NCBI GenBank assembly: GCA_027186245.1
Contig: CP114487.1
Coordinates: forward strand, 11,279,001-11,343,000
DNA length: 64,000 nucleotides
Direction of reading: 5' to 3'
DNA from: Coriaria nepalensis
Lineage: Eukaryota > Streptophyta > Magnoliopsida > Cucurbitales > Coriariaceae
Part shown: positions 1-11,716 of the stretch, one piece after another
How the letters are laid out: each line of letters opens with the position of its first letter
Position numbering within the stretch: position 1 is the first letter of the stretch
Program-made: the position numbers and the translations under genes
The notes under the pieces: generated by a model
What the model saw: the letters and a program-made list of their open reading frames with translations, nothing else
Told to the model about the DNA's origin: nothing
Database searches by the model: none

Positions 1-2212
1 GAAAGATTAGCGATTACAAATCCTGCAAATACCTGCAAAAATACCACCCAATATGACATTTTTATAACCCTGGAAAAAAATAAAAATAAAAATTGTTGTT
101 AATTCATTTCGGGTTAAATGGATTTTACAGATCAGATCATAAATACCTGGGTTGAGCCGAGAATGTAAATGGAAGAGTAATGACGGCCGTGGATTACCAT
201 ATCAGCCAACATAGCCAGAGGGATTGTAAGGGACATGCCCAAAGTGGCTACTAATGGTGTGGTCCATACAACACATAGTGCCCTGTTTCCAAAAGACAAA
301 TATCAGATCAAAACAACAGAGTGGATAAATATGAAGTATTTGTTTTATTGCATATTTGCAAGAGCATACATACCAGAAATAGTCAGATAGGACGCTACCA
401 ACAAGGCCGTTTGCTATAACAACTTCATCCATTTTAGCAGAGTGAGGGATCGTAAACTTGGGTTCTATTCCTAATGCTGTTAATGGCCAATCTGAGATAT
501 TTATATTAATATGTCAGAGAGATCAGAACATAGAAATTTGGAAGTTGAGAGAATTATTAAGAATACAATATATACTTACCGAGCCACCATAGTGCTACAA
601 GAGTAAACAATCCGATATATCCAAACAATTTTTGGACATCAACCCTTTCTCCTTCTTCTCCACAAAACTTTTTTAAAAGCACTGTGTAACAATGATATTG
701 AGTTGTTAGTCCTTACCTAATTATTATTTTCGTACATATAACAAATCAGAGAAGGTAATGAATAGGACTGGATATTTTTCTGACCTGTGAATAGACCATA
801 TGACATTGCAGATAGAAGGCCGAAGATATCTCCAGAAATAGAATGCTTCCCTTTGCTGAAGAACAATTGAATTTTACTCTTATCGGCAATAGAGCACAGT
901 AAAAAAAAAAAACTCTTCGAGTTTAAGGGAAAACTTATGAAGAAGCATTTAACTGTGATTCATCAGCTGCCCATGTTTTTCCTAGAGTTGTCATGGCAAC
1001 ACCCGCCATGCTGACAAAAACAGCAACTACTTTTGCCATGTTTAATGAATCTTGACCCAGAAAGGCTCCTATGAAGAGGGTAAAAAGTCCAGAAGTAGAG
1101 GATAGAACCGTCGTGCTTGCTACACTAGTACGCGCAAGTGCAGCATTAGATAGATACTGCAAAAATAAAGACATAGGCCATTTTAATTGAATCACATTTT
1201 TTTGACTATTTGCAAATCCCACCACTTAAGAATCTCATACCTCTGTTATGAACCAAATGGGCGCAATGTAAAAGCCATAAGTAGCTATTTCCTTGGTTGT
1301 AAGTTCTTTATCTTGCTGCAGAATATATGAATCATCTTTGTGTCTAGAAACTAATGATCTTTCTTCGGCATGAGGTGAAATGTCAACTTCACTGTCCTTT
1401 CTAGTCAAAACTCCTGGAAGACCCAATTCTAATTCTTTCTGCCCACTGATGTAATCTAGAGGAGAACTAAATGCCGCACAAGATTCACTTGTACTTTCCG
1501 CGTTTCTACCGCTCGAAGAGCCACGGTTTAGAAATTTACAAAACCAGTCCTTGAGGAATGCTAGTGGAAGGTAAACTACCATAAGAGAAGCTCCAAGATA
1601 TGTTACTGCAAACGGCTGCTTATAATCTGTATAAATACCCTGTAAAAGCATATACTTAATCGGCATAAACTCTATAATCAGTTTATAAATATCCTTCTCC
1701 TTAGTCAATGTAAACCAGCCTGCCCTTATATGTTAAGTGAATTTGAACAAAGTTCAGCTCCTCATACGTGATACAACTACAACCTATCTACGATCCTATG
1801 CTACTTTATGTTAGTAAATGAGAATAAAGAAAATTCTCTCGAAATAGCTCCTATATTTCTTGAAACTCCATAGACAACTCTTCACCGACAGGGCAGAAAA
1901 TATATTCAAATTTTTAAAAGTGGGTTCAAGTCAAAACAAAATTCACACCATCTTAAATCCAAAATGTGCAGGCAAAGCCAGAGCCAAGAGCTCATTAGAA
2001 TTCACCAAACGCAAGAAAAACATACATCTAAAGCAAATAAACTAAGATTTAATCACATGGAGACTCCATTAATATCCAATTAAACTCATGGACCAATAAT
2101 TCAGTAAATAATTAGAAAAAGAAAGAAGAACCTGGGTGACTTCTGCTGAGGATACCCATATAATAACAACAGCAGCTATGAGGAACAAACCAGCTTTATA
2201 TCTCCAACCCAT
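1..2212 (-). CDS. EamA/DMT-family transporter, SLC35F5-like (3' end cut by window)
   Basis: Multi-pass membrane protein of the drug/metabolite transporter superfamily, similar to plant SLC35F5/YML018C-like proteins (At4g32140 type); the substrate is unknown. Eight exons join in frame on the minus strand: 2212-2132, 1639-1241, 1156-954, 855-785, 681-580, 491-374, 282-147 and 32 to beyond position 1. The chosen start gives [20 protein letters not shown], a first membrane helix. Later landmarks are [20 protein letters not shown] (second helix), a variable hydrophilic loop of about 100 residues in exon 2, [15 protein letters not shown], the helix-rich exon 3, [16 protein letters not shown] and the C-terminal GFVIANLS. 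About 380 residues are visible and, by comparison with the family, only a few are missing. Every junction has GT/AG ends. The family call is firm; the transported compound and membrane are not shown by the sequence. Confidence 0.9.
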
Positions 2213-3249
2213 CTCAAATGAAACAAGACCCAGATAAGAGATCTACTTAAAATCGTTGTTTTCAGATCCCTGGAAAAACCCCCACTTGTTGATTCACTGT
2301 AAATTTTTCACCACCGAAAGAAGAAGAAAGTTGATCAGATCTCGCCCAGGGATGAAGAAATTGAAATGCTTACGATAGAGCAGAAGAGAGGGGAATATGG
2401 AGGGGGGAAACGAGAAGAAGAAGATCAACGGCTGACGGGTTGAAGATGGAGGTGGGGAGGTGGGCGTTGCAGCTTATTGTTGTTGCAAAGCGAAACTCCC
2501 CAATTTCCATTATTATTATAATTATTAGTCTTATTATTCTCATTTGAAATTTTGTGTCTCTGTTAGCTAATTAAATTAATTAAACGTTTTTAACATTTTA
2601 AGAATTCCTCCTTTCCTTCCTTTCGAATCGAAGCGTTTCCTTTTCCTCCTCCATTATTGCTTAAATGATTCTTCACGAGCATTGAATTCATTCATGCTTG
2701 AATAATACGCAAATTAATAGCGGATGAAATCCATGCGTACTTGATATTCTTTTTTCTTTTAATTTTTTCTTTGTTTGAAAAAAAATATAAAATATAATAA
2801 TAGTAATAATAATAATAATAATAATAAGTTTTAGAAATTATGATTCATCGTAAAATTTGAGATATAATATTGAGATCTGCATCAGGATTAACTTGTACGT
2901 GTAACCTGTATGAGTAGGAATGAAGTCAACTCGAGCTTTGTTGACTTTCTACAATCTTCCATATTAAAACACCGTAACAGCAGCAGCAGCAGGAGCTCCT
3001 TGCAAGTTAAGGGAATAAAAAGCGATAATTTCTTGCAATGGCATAAATAAATACGTATTATATATAATAATCCAATTGCTTTTTTACTTAAAACGGTGGC
3101 TGAAGCGACCACTTGAGATTCAAGTAAAGCCTTCCTGATTTTATCTTGTTTCGTTTGCATATCACACAACACTTTTCATACCATTACCAGTTTAGTTGAT
3201 CATCACTGAGTCATAAAACAATGGAAGCTTGGGCGAGAGAGAAAACTAC
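2213..3249. other. intergenic: 5' flank of the transporter and degraded flank of the SYT relic
   Basis: No gene recognised. The part next to 2212 is the 5' leader and promoter side of the transporter (purine/pyrimidine-rich, GAAGAAG runs). An AAT/ATA microsatellite lies at about 2790-2827. The C-terminal exon expected after the C2B exon of the synaptotagmin relic was not found here. Confidence 0.5.
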
Positions 3250-4754
3250 CTTCCCGAAAGTGTCATGATCCCAGACTTCAATAATCAACAGATCGTGCAA
3301 TGAATTCTCCACAAGAAAGTCCAACATTTGATTCCAAACTGGATTCAGGGTATCATGTATAACCTGAAGAGGAAATGAGTGAGAGATATGATGAAAGATG
3401 AAGATGGTTATAGCTTAAACACATGCAGTGTCATGAGCAATAGTTGATTACTAAATCTCATCCTGGTTTTAACTTTGGGATTCATGATAGATCTGAGCAA
3501 GCTCTAAAAATTTATTATTTTAGTTGCTAATTAAGTATAAAGAGCGACACTTAGAAAACAAGATGCTTAATTACAAAACACCTTTGTTCTTAGGGAATAA
3601 CAAACAGCTCCAAAACAGGGAAACTCATCAACTAGTGGTTTAAAGATTAACTTGAAAACCCCTGTGAATCCAATATCTTTCACCTGAATCAACAGAATGA
3701 TATGTGTTCTGAAATATTCAAAACAGAAACTCATATAAAGCATAAGCAAAGAAGCTCATAACTTACATTACCTGGACAGGGAGTCCCACGCCAAGTTTTG
3801 TGCATATACATCAATATGCACAATTATACATCAATAAATTCACCTTCAAGTAAAGAAATTCCAGAACCAAAATTTGTGCATGTACATCAGTAACTCGTAT
3901 GAAGCTCGTTAGGGGCGTGTTCTAATGCCGAGTTTTCTCTCTGCTCTGTTTGAATTTAAAATTTTACCTTACACAATTATAACAGAAGAAAGTGAACTGA
4001 ATTCCAATGCAATTGAAATATGTAATAAATTAAGCTAACCTGTAAATTGTGGAGCCACGTTACCGATGGTTAAAGTGGAGAACGTTAAGGAAGATAGTAT
4101 GGCCGGTCTGTATTGTTCGAGAATCGGCTCGACACTGTTCTTTATCAGCTCCGATGCTGCCTATTCCATCGCCTGCACCTCGGATCATTTAGTTCAAAAA
4201 TAAGGTATCGTTGCTAATCAACTTCATGATATTTTTTATACCAAGGCCGAGGAGCTCTAACTTTACCTCATCAACATATGGCCAAATCTTATCAAGCAGG
4301 AGGTTAAGCCAAGTTAACTACATTCAATAGAGAAATTAGTGGAAACGTCGTAAAGAGCAGAAATTGAAGTAAAAAGAGGAATTTGAGTAGATAAAGTAAA
4401 AAACTAACCTTATGTCGCTGCGAGAAGACGACCCAAGATGGATAAAACTCACCTGGAAGAAGTTTCCTTGAATCTTGCGCTGTCATTCTAGCTAATGCTG
4501 CCAATGTGGCTGCCTAAATCATCACTAACAAAATCAAAATCAAAATCAACGAGGCTTTCTGGAAATGTATGCTGTCATAGAGCTGGAGGTTTGTACAAAT
4601 GTTGTTGAACTGGACGAAGAGGTAGGATCGTGAAGAATGAATCGTGTACCAAATCACAACGACGCTTGGAACGCACGTTTGCCGCTCGAGCAAAAGCAAG
4701 GATCAACCAGACTCCAATAGCTACGCCAACAAATAGTCGGGTGAAGAAAGACAT
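3250..4754 (-). pseudogene. Synaptotagmin-5/NTMC2T2-like gene relic (SMP-C2 protein, internal exons lost)
   Basis: Six exons of an ER-plasma-membrane tethering synaptotagmin of the SYT4/SYT5 (NTMC2T2) type remain, with their splice sites. Exon 1 is 4754-4650, an N-terminal membrane anchor beginning MSFFTRLFVGVAIGV. Then come 4513-4409 (RMTAQDSRKLLP, EFYPSWVVFSQR), 4317-4267 (LDKIWPYVDE) and 4160-4040 (AASELIKNSVEPILEQYRP, start of the SMP domain). Next are 3683-3582 (VKDIGFTGVFKLIFKPLVDE) and 3363-3250 (C2B: HDTLNPVWNQ, EVWDHDTFGK). The individual exons have no stops. Missing are the SMP exon between 4040 and 3683, the exons for the rest of SMP and the whole first C2 domain (3582-3363), and the last exon. 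Exon 4 ends in phase 1 while the next surviving exon starts in phase 0, so simple joining breaks the frame. I infer a pseudogene made by internal deletions. Confidence 0.85.
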
Positions 4755-6407
4755 ATTTCGAAAATTTCCAGAGCCAACCGATCCGATATCGAAGCAACAG
4801 ACCTTATATCGTTTCAGAGATTTTTTTTAAAAATTTTATTGATACTGCTCTGAGAACAGCATTCGCTCCATCGGACCGAAGTGAGATAGAGCAAAGCACG
4901 TACATTAGAGAGAGAGAGAGAGAGAGTGGATTTTGGATAGTTAGTAATGGTGTGAGAGAAAAATTGTTTTCGTTGATCTGCTCATGTTAAAAAAGTTAGA
5001 TGCGAAGAAGAAGAAGAAACGTGATTTGATCATTTTATTCGTTTCTCTTTGATTCTGGCATGTGTTGACACTCAAACCACCGAAAGAACACTGGGCGGCC
5101 ATGAAATCATTCCTCCTTGCTTCGCTATTTCTCGCTGTAACGGCCAAACGGTCCCGATCATTGGCACACGTGAGAATGATGGTATCTTCATGTGACACCG
5201 GCTGTTCTACACGTGCCACCAGGATACTCCCCCGTGAAAACTTACCCGCGAAAAGAATGTAAAGGCTCATAATTGACCCATACGAGATTAAGTCATAAGA
5301 AGAGCTGCGTAAATGGCCCAAACAATCTTAGTGGTCCAATTACCTGCCGTGAACCCTACTTGGGCCTTTCATTCACCACAAAGTACAAACCACGATCACC
5401 AGGAATTAATGGACCACCATATTAACATAAAGTTCCAACTCATTTTACTACTAAGTTAAGATTAATAAAAAAAGTATATACTTTATGATATAATATAATA
5501 TAAACACTTGTTAAGATCTCCAGCTCCATGCACAGCATCTTGTTATTGTTAAGAATACATTTTTTTTTAATATATAAAATAAGAAAAAGAGCATATGTTA
5601 TTGTTAAGTACGAAATAGCGTAACACATATCTTGTTTCGGAACAACATCAGAATATAACTAAAGGCCTATATATATGTGATATGCCCTGCTGTCGAGTCT
5701 TCCTCGTAACAGAATAAATTTAACAGAATAATTTAACAGAATTAATTTAACAGAATAATATGCCATTTGAATAAAAGAAGCTTCCTCTTCAAAAAGAAAA
5801 AATAATAATAATTATTTTTTATTAAAATAAATTTAACTTGATTAAAATAATTCAGTATTAAAATTAAAGTTAAATATAATTATTTATATAAGATATATAT
5901 TTTTTTTAAAAATTAATTATATTTTTTTTTAAAAATTAATTATATATTTTAAAAAATAATTAATATATATTTAATAACTTTAAGAAGAAAGATTAGGCTA
6001 ATAGTATAAGTGGTGAGTGTTTAGGGTGCCATTCCACGTGGACGTACAATGGGTTTCCTACACTTGGTTCAAAATACATCCGCTAATTATAAAGTATAGG
6101 TTATAGAATTTATTCCCGTTAAGTTAGCTCTGTGTCTGAGTGTACATAAAGTATTTTTTGTCGCAAATACATTATTCTCCCAATAAAATTTAATTTCCTT
6201 AATTAATTACTTTTTTTTTTTACCGTCATAATCATATATATTTAAAAATAAAAATAAAAATAAAAATAAAAAGAAAAAGAAAAAAAATGGAAAATGGAGG
6301 TTCCAACTTCTTCCAAACGGTTAACGGGAGAAATCGCGGGACTCGAAAGGGAGACACGTAGGCATCAATGGCGGGGTCCAATGCGGGTCGCTTTCAGTCA
6401 GGGGTAG
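4755..6407. other. intergenic, AT-rich; former promoter of the SYT relic and SPS upstream region
   Basis: No coding gene supported. A GA microsatellite lies at about 4908-4926. Two ACACGTG-type G-box-like sites occur near 5166 and 5210. Four copies of a 13-14 bp unit resembling AACAGAATAAATTT lie at 5708-5760. From 5800 to 6290 the DNA is strongly A/T-rich with A/T homopolymers. The open frame on the minus strand at 4941-5321 has no recognisable domain and I treat it as chance. Confidence 0.5.
5708..5760. repeat. short tandem repeat, 13-14 bp unit x 4
   Basis: Four adjacent copies of an AACAGAATAATTT-like unit with small length differences, in AT-rich intergenic DNA. Confidence 0.75.
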
Positions 6408-6414
6408 TATATAA
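6408..6414 (+). promoter_or_regulatory. TATA box of the sucrose-phosphate synthase gene
   Basis: TATATAA about 145 bases upstream of the SPS start codon, the expected distance for a short 5' leader. The position fits; transcription start was not observed. Confidence 0.6.
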
Positions 6415-6558
6415 GTAGCGGCCTTTCACCTTGACGGGGTAAAATCACGGCACCATAACCGTCTTCTCGAACTCTGTTTTTCGGAATACATACTGAGAAC
6501 TGAGAAGAGAGGTACAAGATTCTCGTGTTGTGTGGAAAGCTCGAGAAGGTGATTGGTA

Positions 6559-9500
6559 ATGGCGGGAAATGACTGGGTGAACAGTTACTTGGAGGCGATT
6601 CTGGACGTTCGGCCGGGACTTGAAGATGGCAAAGATTCATTGTTACTCAGAGAGAGAGGTCGATTCAGTCCTACACGCTACTTCGTCGAGGAGGTCATCA
6701 CTAGCTTCGACGAGACCGACCTCCACCGAGCCTGGGTTCAGGTAAGCCGTGTATCGGTTTTTTGATGCAGAATCGGAGGAATTTCTTAATTTCTCTTCTT
6801 TTTCACTGGTTGTAGGCAGCGGCTACTGGTATGAAGAATCCGCAGGAGAGGAATATGAGGTTAGAGAACATGTGTTGGAGGATATGGAATTTGGCTCGCA
6901 AGAAGAAGCAGGTTTTCTCATCATCTACGTTCTTGCTCTTCTTTTCGTTTTTTTCACTACGAATTTCTCAGAAAGTGATTCCTGAAATGATAGCCCCCCC
7001 CCCCCCCCCCCACAACTTAATAAGTTGCAGAAAATTTTAACTAATATCAAAATGCAAAGAGAAAGGGGATGGATGTTTTGGAGAATAGTGCATGGATACT
7101 GGCATACTGCCATTTTTGTTATGTCAAAGCTTGTGAATCATCAATATCACTTTTCAGGGTAGCCACTATGATCTGTGTAACTTTTGTTACACCGGAAATG
7201 GAAGAATTTCTATCTTTAAATTTTTGAAAATTATATCGCTTTTGTTATCTTTATCAGCTTGAGGGAGAAGAAGCTCTGCGTAGAGCCAAACGTCACCTCG
7301 AACGTGAAAGAGGAAGGAAAGAGGCAACTGCCGACATGTCGGAAGACTTATCAGAAGGGGAGAAAGGGGACATGAGTGACAGCACCAGAGGAAGATCAAT
7401 GCCTAGAGCTGGATCTGGGGAGGCAATGGAGAATTGGGTTAGTCAATACAAGGAAAAGAAACTCTACATCGTGTTGATAAGGCATTAATTTAACTTTTTT
7501 TCCATTCTAATAATTTCGTACATTTATACAGGGATCTAGTGACTGTTCATTTTTAATGCTGATATTGATTAAATCGCCATGTTTAGTACAAAACCTGTAA
7601 TCTAGTCATTCAGAATGGCTTGTAGTTCCTTTTAACAAGAAGACTTTTTGCAGTCTCCATGGCTTGATTCGTGGTGAAGACATGGAGCTCGGTCGTGATT
7701 CTGATACAGGTGGCCAGGTAACCTTCACCCGATCAATCCATCTGTTGAAACATATTACATTGAGTTTGCACCTGACTGCCTTTTCAAATTAGGTAAAGTA
7801 TGTTGTAGAACTTGCTAGAGCCTTGGGGACAATGCCAGGAGTCTATCGGGTTGATTTGCTGACTAGACAAGTTTCAGCCCGCGACGTAGATTGTAGCTAT
7901 GGTGAACCAACTGAAATGCTAAATCCAAAAACCTCTCACAATCCCACTGAGGAGCATGGAGAGAGTGGCGGGTCATACATAATCCGTATACCATTTGGCC
8001 CCAAAAATCAATACGTCCCAAAAGAGCTGCTTTGGCCCCACATTCCTGAATTCGTTGATGGTGCACTTAGCCACGTCATACAGATGTCCAAAGCTATGGG
8101 TGAGCAAATTGGAGGGGGGGAACCAATTTGGCCTATTGCAATACATGGGCATTATGCTGATGCAGGTAATTCTGCTGCTCTTCTCTCTGGAGCTTTAAAT
8201 GTTCCCATGGTTTTCACTGGCCACTCGCTTGGACGGGATAAGCTTGAACAACTGTTAAAACAAGGACGACAATCAAGGGATGAGATAAATGCAATTTACA
8301 AAATAATGCGGCGGATAGAAGCTGAGGAAATATCTCTTGATACCTCTGAAATTGTTATAACCAGTACTAGACAGGAGATTGAGGAGCAATGGCGGCTTTA
8401 TGATGGTTTCGATCCACAGCTAGCGCGCAAGCTAAGAGCTAGAATCAAAAGGGGTGTAAGCTGTTACGGCAGGTTTATGCCTCGCATGGTTGTAAGTACT
8501 TCGAAAAAAAAAATCCAAAATATTTATTGTGACAAAATCTGAAGAATCGTAATTGTTATGTTATTTTATCTAAATAACACCATTTCCAGGTAATTCCTCC
8601 TGGAATGGAATTTCATCATATAGTTCCACCTGAAAGTGACGTGAATAAGGAAACGAGTAACAGTGACGAGAATCCTGCTGCTCCAGATCCACCAATTTGG
8701 TCGGAGGTTATAATTTGTTTATTTTCCATTCTTCACATGATGTGAGTTTGTGAACTATGAAACATTTACTCAGAGGAATAGGAGTGCTTGAAGTAGTTTT
8801 ATAAGAATTGACTATGTTGATTTGATATAATGTAGATTATGCGGTTTTTTTCTAATCCACGCAAGCCCATGATACTTGCACTCGCCAGGCCAGACCCCAA
8901 GAAGAATATTACAACTTTGGTCAAAGCATTTGGGGAATGTCGCCCTCTGAGGGATCTTGCAAACCTTGTATTTTCAAGCCCTTCGAACTTCATCACTTTA
9001 TTGCGACATTTTCTTGATCTGATTATTTTTCTTTGAAACTGAAAACTGCTTAATAAGTGTGAGTCCATTTTTCTTGATGTTTTCCATCACAGACGCTGAT
9101 AATGGGAAATCGAGATGATATTGAAGAAATGTCTGCCACAAATGCATCAGTGCTTCTTTCGATTCTTAAGCTTATTGACAAATATGACTTATATGGTCAA
9201 GTGGCATACCCTAAACACCACAAGCAATCTGACGTTCCTCATATATATCGTCTGGCAGCAAAAACCAAGGTACTTTTTGTGTAATCCATTCCCAAATGAA
9301 AGCTCTCTAGAACTGTTTGTGCAATCCATTCCCAATAAACTCATTTTCTTCTCTTCTTTTAGGGTGTTTTCATCAATCCCGCTTTCACTGAGCCTTTTGG
9401 ACTTACTTTAATTGAGGTATAATCGTCTATGATTTTGCATGAACTTTGTTTTTTTCATTTAAATGCATATATGAAAGCCAAGGCACTCTTTTTTTGGACA

Positions 9501-11089
9501 GGCCGCAGCTTATGGTTTGCCTAGCGTCGCAACAAAAAATGGGGGTCCTGTCGATATTAATCAGGTGTTTTTCTTGCTGGGACACCTCTATTAGTATATA
9601 TTTTTCGTTTAGAAACCAGAATTTCATGCCGTCTTATTCTCATTGCCTCTAAAATTTACACAGGTTCTCGAGAACAGCCTTTTAGTTGACCCCCATGATC
9701 AGCAATCTGTAGCTGATGCTCTTTTGAAGCTTGTTTCGGATAAGCAACTTTGGGCGAAATTCAGACAGAACGGCCTAAAAAACATCCACCTCTTTTCCTG
9801 GCCGGAGCACTGTAAGACATATTTATCTTGGTTAATCAGCTGCAAACCGAGGCAGCCACAATGGCAAGGAAATATTGAAGGACTTGGAAACCTGGATTCA
9901 AATTCACCTGGTGATTCATTGAGAGATATACACGATATATCCTTAAACTTGAGGTTTCCAATTGATGGTGACAAGAATGAACTGAGTGGGACCCTTGAAA
10001 GTGTTTTAGATGCTGAGGAAACGGGCAGTGATAGAAAGAACAGGGAAGAGGAGGCTGTTACAACTTTATCAAATTGTCTTACAGGAGGAAGTAACAAATT
10101 TCAAACATTGAGAAAAAAGAAGTATGTTTTTGTGGTTGCTGTGGATCCTGATACAATCTCTGATTTCCTTGAAGTCATTGAAATTGCTCTCAAGTCAGTT
10201 GGAGAAGACAGGGATGCAGGCTCCTCCGTAGGTTTCATAGTCGCAACAGCTTTGACTATATCTGAAATACACTCTCTACTAATGTCAATAGGAATAAGCC
10301 CATTGGTTTTTGATGCCTTCATCTGTAACAGCGGAGGTGAGCTATACTACCCTTCTTCAATTTCAGAGGACAATGAAAATAGTCCTTCCAGGCTTCCCTT
10401 CATAGCCGACTTGGATTATCGCTCACACATCAGTTACAGATGGGGAGGTGAAAGTTTGAGGAAGACTCTGCTCCGCTGGGCAGCTTCAATCAACGAAAAG
10501 AGAGGAGGTGAAGTCCTTCTAGAAGATGAATCAGGATCAGCTTCACATTGCTATGCATTCCAAGTGAAAGACCCCACATCAGTAAGAAATCTATATACTA
10601 GAAATATAATACTATACAGCCATTTTTGAAATTCCTCTTGTATCTTGATAAAAATCTTATACGCAATTTTTGTGGCAGATTCCTCCAGTTAAGGAGCTTA
10701 GGAAACTAATGCGAATTCAGGCTCTAAGATGTCATGCTGTATACTGTCGAAACGGGTCGAAGCTGAATGTTATCCCCGTAACGGCTTCAAGGTCTCAAGC
10801 CCTCAGGTATCTATATGTACGTTGGGGGATGGAGTTATCCAAGACTGTGGTCTTTGTGGGAGAGTGTGGGGACACTGATTATGAAGGACTGATTGGTGGG
10901 GTCCACAAAACTGTAGTATTAAAAGGAGTTGGAAGCAGTTCTCGTAAGCTCCATTCTGTTAGAAACTATCCTTTGGAACATGTTCTTGTCCCGTTCGATA
11001 ACAGCCCGAATGCGGTTGAATCTGAAGGAGTTGAGATTGATAGCATACGAGCTGGATTGGTCAAGCTGGGGATTAATCTTCAGGGATAA
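6559..11089 (+). CDS. SPS: Sucrose-phosphate synthase, complete, 12 exons
   Basis: Cytosolic enzyme that joins UDP-glucose and fructose-6-phosphate into sucrose-6-phosphate, a controlling step of sucrose synthesis. Exons: 6559-6741, 6816-6911, 7258-7481, 7654-7717, 7793-8491, 8590-8706, 8836-8967, 9093-9269, 9363-9416, 9502-9564, 9664-10581 and 10679-11089. They join in frame to 1,045 residues, normal for the family. The start is [17 protein letters not shown], the conserved SPS N-terminus. The GT-B core includes [56 protein letters not shown] and EPFGLTLIE. The C-terminal SPP-like domain contains [15 protein letters not shown]. Serines matching the spinach regulatory sites are present at about S146 ([11 protein letters not shown]), S217 (RQVSARDVD) and S412 ([10 protein letters not shown]). 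Details such as [14 protein letters not shown] suggest the SPSB subfamily. Intron 3 starts with GC instead of GT; intron 2 holds an 18-base C run. Confidence 0.97.
6994..7011 (+). repeat. poly-C tract (18 C) in SPS intron 2
   Basis: An uninterrupted run of C inside an intron of the SPS gene. Such runs are length-unstable and error-prone in sequencing, so the exact length is uncertain. Confidence 0.9.
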
Positions 11090-11716
11090 ACAAAATAAAT
11101 ATTAAAAAATATTAAAAACAAAAAAAAAAAGTTTTACAGCTTTATTGATTGATTCAGATAAGTTCTGTATTCTGGTTGCAGCTTTAATTGTTGCAATGGG
11201 TTATAAGTTACAAGCCGCTTTTTGTTTTGGGCTGGATCGGCCCAAGCCCACAGAGTATATATGAATAATAATGTGCTGGATAATTTTTGTTTTAGAGTTT
11301 GATTTTGAAACAGAATTTAGAAATAAAATCTTTCAGTTAGTTATGAAAAGCTCTTGTTTTGATTTCCCCTCTCCTATTACGCTGCAGTAAGCATATCTCA
11401 TTACTCAATTCATACTACCACTGTTTAATTTGATGACGTGGAATCATCTGAGTTATGTGTTTTGCTGATGTGGCATAATCTAGATGAGGGTTCTTTCTCC
11501 TCCTCCTCCTCTTCCTCTGAAAATACTAAAAATGAATAAGTGTGTAGGTGAAGAAGCAGATAATTATACTTAGATGCCATGACTGAGTTCAGCTGCTCAA
11601 CCACTTTTATACTCTAAACTTCTCTATTTCTCATCCTTTTCTTCTCCTTCATCCACAATCCAATCTGCCTTCTACCTTTTCTTCTTCTCTTCTTCATCTT
11701 CGTTGTTTAATCACAC
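11090..11716. other. SPS 3' flank and spacer before the GT47 pseudogene
   Basis: SPS 3' untranslated side with A-rich stretches at 11090-11140, then unannotated spacer. A TCC/TCT-rich run lies near 11500-11520. Nothing coding is supported until the pyrimidine-rich leader before 11717. Confidence 0.45.

Noticed and set aside
4941..5321. 126-residue open frame on the minus strand
   Set aside because: No domain, low complexity at the end, and it sits in the promoter side of the SYT relic; likely chance.
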